Shown here piece by piece: positions 59,797 through 64,000 of a stretch of 64,000 nucleotides of DNA (position 1 is the stretch's first letter; each line of letters opens with the position of its first letter). The stretch covers positions 75,599 through 139,598 of the forward strand of contig NZ_CAKZMJ010000054.1 of NCBI RefSeq assembly GCF_937128415.1. The letters run 5' to 3'. The translations under genes were made by a program, and so were the position numbers. The notes under the pieces were generated by a model that was given only the letters and a program-made list of their open reading frames with translations, searched no databases and had not been told where the DNA came from. Origin of the DNA: an uncultured Caldilinea sp. Lineage in GTDB: Bacteria > Chloroflexota > Anaerolineae > Caldilineales > Caldilineaceae.

Positions 59797-60354
59797 TCAG
59801 GCTGGCTGCAGTTGGCGCAGCGCCTCCAGGGATTCAATCTCACCTCGTTGCGTGGACGATGGCGTTGCTTGCCGGGCGGCGTAGGTGCGGAAGGTGTCCT
59901 TCGCCTGTTTGGCGCGCAGCTTGTCGAGCGCATAGAGCAGCGCCTCCGGTCGCGGCGGACAGCCCGGCACGTACACATCGACCGGAATGATCTTGTCCAC
60001 CCCCTGGATAATGGCGTAATTGTTGAAGGGGCCGCCGGCGCTGGCGCAGATGCCCATGGCGATCACCCACTTGGGGTCGGACATCTGATCGTAGAGACGT
60101 TTGATGACCGGCGCCATCTTGTTGCTGACGCGACCGGAGACGATCATCAAGTCCGCCTGCCGCGGGCTGGCTCGGAATAGCTCGGAGCCGTAGCGAGAGA
60201 TGTCATGCCGGGCAGTGCCGGTGGCAATCATCTCGATGGCGCAGCAGGCCAGACCAAAGAGCAACGGCCATGTGCTGTTTTCACGGCTCCAGTTGACCAG
60301 CGCTTCTAGCTGCGTGGTGATAATGCCTTCGGGCAGTTTTTCTTCAAGACCCAT
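59797..60354 (-). CDS. nuoB: NADH-quinone oxidoreductase subunit B
   Basis: 185 residues. The N2 [4Fe-4S] ligands are the tandem cysteines in FGLACCAIEMIATG, with further cysteines in MGICASAGG and VYVPGCPPRPEALL. N2 is the last cluster before quinone. It is 9 bases after nuoA. The C-terminus is a polar tail. Only one nuoB is in the window although two membrane-arm loci exist. Confidence 0.96.
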   Translation of the reverse strand: MGLEEKLPEGIITTQLEALVNWSRENSTWPLLFGLACCAIEMIATGTARHDISRYGSELFRASPRQADLMIVSGRVSNKMAPVIKRLYDQMSDPKWVIAMGICASAGGPFNNYAIIQGVDKIIPVDVYVPGCPPRPEALLYALDKLRAKQAKDTFRTYAARQATPSSTQRGEIESLEALRQLQPA

Positions 60355-60363
60355 AGTAGCTCC

Positions 60364-60735
60364 TTATTCCCAATCCAACGCGCCCTTAGACCATTCATAA
60401 ACCAGGCCGAGGATCAAAATCAGTAAGAAAAAGCCGATCGGCGCCAGGGCCACGAACAATCCGTAAGTATCTCGCAACGGGATAAGGGCGCCTGCCCAGG
60501 GAAAAAGAAAGATGACTTCGATGTCGAACAGGATGAACAGCATCGCCACCAGGTAATATTTCACCGGAAAAGGGCGTCTGGCGTCATGGAAGGGGATGAT
60601 GCCGGATTCATAGGGTTCGAGCTTTTGCTCGTTTTTGCGCTTTGGGCCCAGGAGGCTGGGAAGACCGATGGCGATGAAGGCGAAAATTGTCGCAATGACT
60701 ACAAAAATCAGCAAAGGGAGATACTCTTGCGCCAT
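60364..60735 (-). CDS. nuoA: NADH-quinone oxidoreductase subunit A
   Basis: 123 residues, three helices. Conserved PYESGIIPFHDARRPFPVKYYLVAMLFILFDIEVIFLFPWA is present as YESGIIPFHDARRPF then FDIEVIFLFPWA, with the essential acids. AAGGA is 9 bases before ATG. It is the first gene of the complete operon. A paralogue starts 662 bases away on the other strand. Confidence 0.95.
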   Translation of the reverse strand: MAQEYLPLLIFVVIATIFAFIAIGLPSLLGPKRKNEQKLEPYESGIIPFHDARRPFPVKYYLVAMLFILFDIEVIFLFPWAGALIPLRDTYGLFVALAPIGFFLLILILGLVYEWSKGALDWE

Positions 60736-60935
60736 TGGATGAAATCCTTAATCGATGCAGTGATCTGGCTTGACGAACAACTTGCTGAATGTGCGCTGTC
60801 GCGCTATGCAGATTTTGCACAATGCAGACAGCGCCTCATGCAACAATCCTGATTTGCAGCACATGCGTCGAACGTCTGGGTGCGCCTGATTAGAATTGCA
60901 TCCGACGCAGAGATGCAGGCAGGTCATGAACATAC

Positions 60936-60989
60936 TGAAGTTAAACAACGCGTTGAAGCCAAACGATACATTGAAGTTAAACACGGTAA
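60936..60989. repeat. Three 18-bp iterons in the nuo divergent region
   Basis: TGAAGTTAAACA begins at 60936 and 60972, and TGAAGCCAAACG begins at 60954, so three copies recur at exactly 18-bp intervals. They sit just downstream of the predicted minus-strand start site for nuoA. An 18-bp period would place regulator molecules about 1.7 turns apart. The ORF crossing them is an artefact of the repeat. Confidence 0.7.
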
Positions 60990-61006
60990 ATCGTAAATGC
61001 GTGAAA

Positions 61007-61036
61007 AGTCTAACATGGCGCATTGGTTGGTGTCAA
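61007..61036 (-). promoter_or_regulatory. Predicted promoter of the nuoA-N operon
   Basis: On the minus strand a perfect TTGACA (plus 61031-61036) and TAGACT (plus 61007-61012) are 18 bases apart. The transcript would begin near 61000 and have a leader of about 265 bases including the iterons. Confidence 0.5.
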
Positions 61037-61133
61037 CTATACACGTATCTTCTTGTGAAACGTTGCACGAACGATGTTGTGGGAGAGAAAGGTGGACGCA
61101 ACTTGCCGGCGAAATTCGACGTCAAGCGGCGTC

Positions 61134-61163
61134 TTGTTGATGCAGAGAGGGTTATGTTACAAT
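61134..61163 (+). promoter_or_regulatory. Predicted promoter of the second nuo cluster
   Basis: TTGTTG (61134-61139) and TACAAT (61158-61163) are 18 bases apart, giving a leader of about 225 bases before the second nuoA. The remaining parts of the 661-base gap 60736-61396 contain no supported gene. Confidence 0.45.
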
Positions 61164-61384
61164 CAGAGCGTTCACCTCATACATCCGTTCGCCACATCCA
61201 TAGGGGTTGGAACGCAGCGTCTGAATCGCCTGACGAACAAGACGAGCAATCAATAAAGTGTGCTCAAAATACGCATTCAACGCGCTGAAATTTTCCTGAT
61301 CGTTTCAGGTCTGTGCTAACATTCGTGCGATTTGTTATTTTCTACACAATCCTGTCGTAAACACGCAGTAGGGCAACACGCAGG

Positions 61385-61753
<369 letters not shown>

Positions 61754-61788
61754 TCGCCTGAGCCGACGCTCGACGTGGAGGATCTCGT

Positions 61789-63021
<1,233 letters not shown>

Positions 63022-63037
63022 GGGGAGAGATCTGAAG

Positions 63038-63562
<525 letters not shown>

Positions 63563-63636
63563 GCGACGCAGAGAAACGATCATTGCATTGAGGCGAAACT
63601 CCTACATTTGCGAGCAATCGACAAGAGGCGGCGAAC

Positions 63637-63951
63637 ATGGTTCCTCTAACCTGGTATCTGATTCTGGCGGCGTTTGTGTTCAGCTGTGGTTTGTTTGCGG
63701 CGTTGGGGCGGCGCAACGCCATCGCGGTGTTGATGGGCATTGAGCTGATGTTGAATGCCGCCAACATCAATTTGATCGCCTTCTGGCGCTATGGCGCAGC
63801 TCCCGCCCAGAATCTGGACGGGCAAATTTTTGCATTGTTTGTCATCGCCGTGGCGGCCGCCGAGGTCGCCGTGGGGCTGGCCCTGGTGATTTCGGTCTAT
63901 CGAAATCGCCGCACGGTCAATCTGGATGATTTGGATCTGCTGAAAGGGTGA
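63637..63951 (+). CDS. nuoK2: NADH-quinone oxidoreductase subunit K, second copy
   Basis: 104 residues, three helices, with both key acid helices (VLMGIELMLNAANINLIAF; VIAVAAAEVAVGLALVISVY). GAGG precedes ATG. The window ends 49 bases later; AGGAGGGGAAAG at 63974-63985 looks like the ribosome site of the next gene, expected to be nuoL2. Confidence 0.93.
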   Translation: MVPLTWYLILAAFVFSCGLFAALGRRNAIAVLMGIELMLNAANINLIAFWRYGAAPAQNLDGQIFALFVIAVAAAEVAVGLALVISVYRNRRTVNLDDLDLLKG

Positions 63952-64000
63952 AGCTGGCGACGCCGCCCTGCGCAGGAGGGGAAAGAGCTTCCTGAAAGCG

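Noticed and set aside
60936..60989. CRISPR-like array
   Set aside because: Repeat units are only 18 bp including the variable part, without spacers of normal size and without cas genes.
60896..61288. 130-codon plus-strand frame in the nuo divergent region
   Set aside because: Its start is formed by the 18-bp iterons (LKLN repeats) and it overlaps both predicted promoters.

Overview
The window is GC-rich, densely coded chromosomal DNA from a free-living bacterium. The gene families fit a Chloroflexota member of the Caldilineae/Anaerolineae kind: large BTAD/NB-ARC regulators, a BMP-type nucleoside ABC transporter, a bactofilin, HyuA, and two complex I loci. One LexA-type palindrome has the GAAC-N4-GTTC form used by Gram-positive bacteria. 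This assignment is an inference from gene content; no rRNA or other phylogenetic marker is present. No rRNA, tRNA, CRISPR array, prophage or intact insertion sequence was seen.

Layout. 1-0.4 kb: end of an amino-acid-type ABC ATPase. 0.4-12.3 kb: a long minus-strand glycerol/dihydroxyacetone operon, read rdgB-dhaK-dhaL-glpK-dhaM/HPr/EI fusion-glpA-glpB-glpC-panE-like. Glycerol is phosphorylated by GlpK and oxidised by GlpABC. Dihydroxyacetone is phosphorylated by DhaKL with phosphate passed from PEP along one fused PTS protein. 12.3-14.4 kb: prs, bactofilin, tpx. 14.6-16.2 kb: an FtsK-like ATPase and a small membrane protein behind a promoter whose spacer is filled by a LexA-like palindrome. 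16.2-22.5 kb: a membrane-anchored hydrolase, a cupredoxin-like gene, a divergent BTAD/NB-ARC/TPR regulator with an intergenic region full of repeats, and an amidase. 22.6-24.7 kb: a VapBC-type toxin-antitoxin pair and homoserine dehydrogenase. 24.7-28.2 kb: histidine kinase, response regulator and HtrA-like lipoprotein protease in one operon. 28.2-28.8 kb: an AT-rich gap with five DnaA-box-like sequences, a candidate replication origin.

28.8-34.4 kb: M23 peptidase, FmdB-like zinc ribbon, small membrane proteins, MtaD-like amidohydrolase, orphan HyuA. 34.5-41.4 kb: a nucleoside-type ABC transporter operon (lipoprotein, two permeases, double ATPase) ending in a translationally coupled protein of unknown function. 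41.5-44 kb: HDAC-family deacetylase, TPR protein, ndk. 44.1-45.4 kb: secreted LysM-hydrolase.

45.7-60.7 kb: a complete minus-strand complex I operon, nuoA-B-CD-EF-G-H-I-J-K-L-M-N, with CD and EF fused, ending at a strong terminator. A 660-bp divergent control region with 18-bp iterons separates it from a second, plus-strand membrane-arm set (nuoA-H-J-K), which runs off the window.
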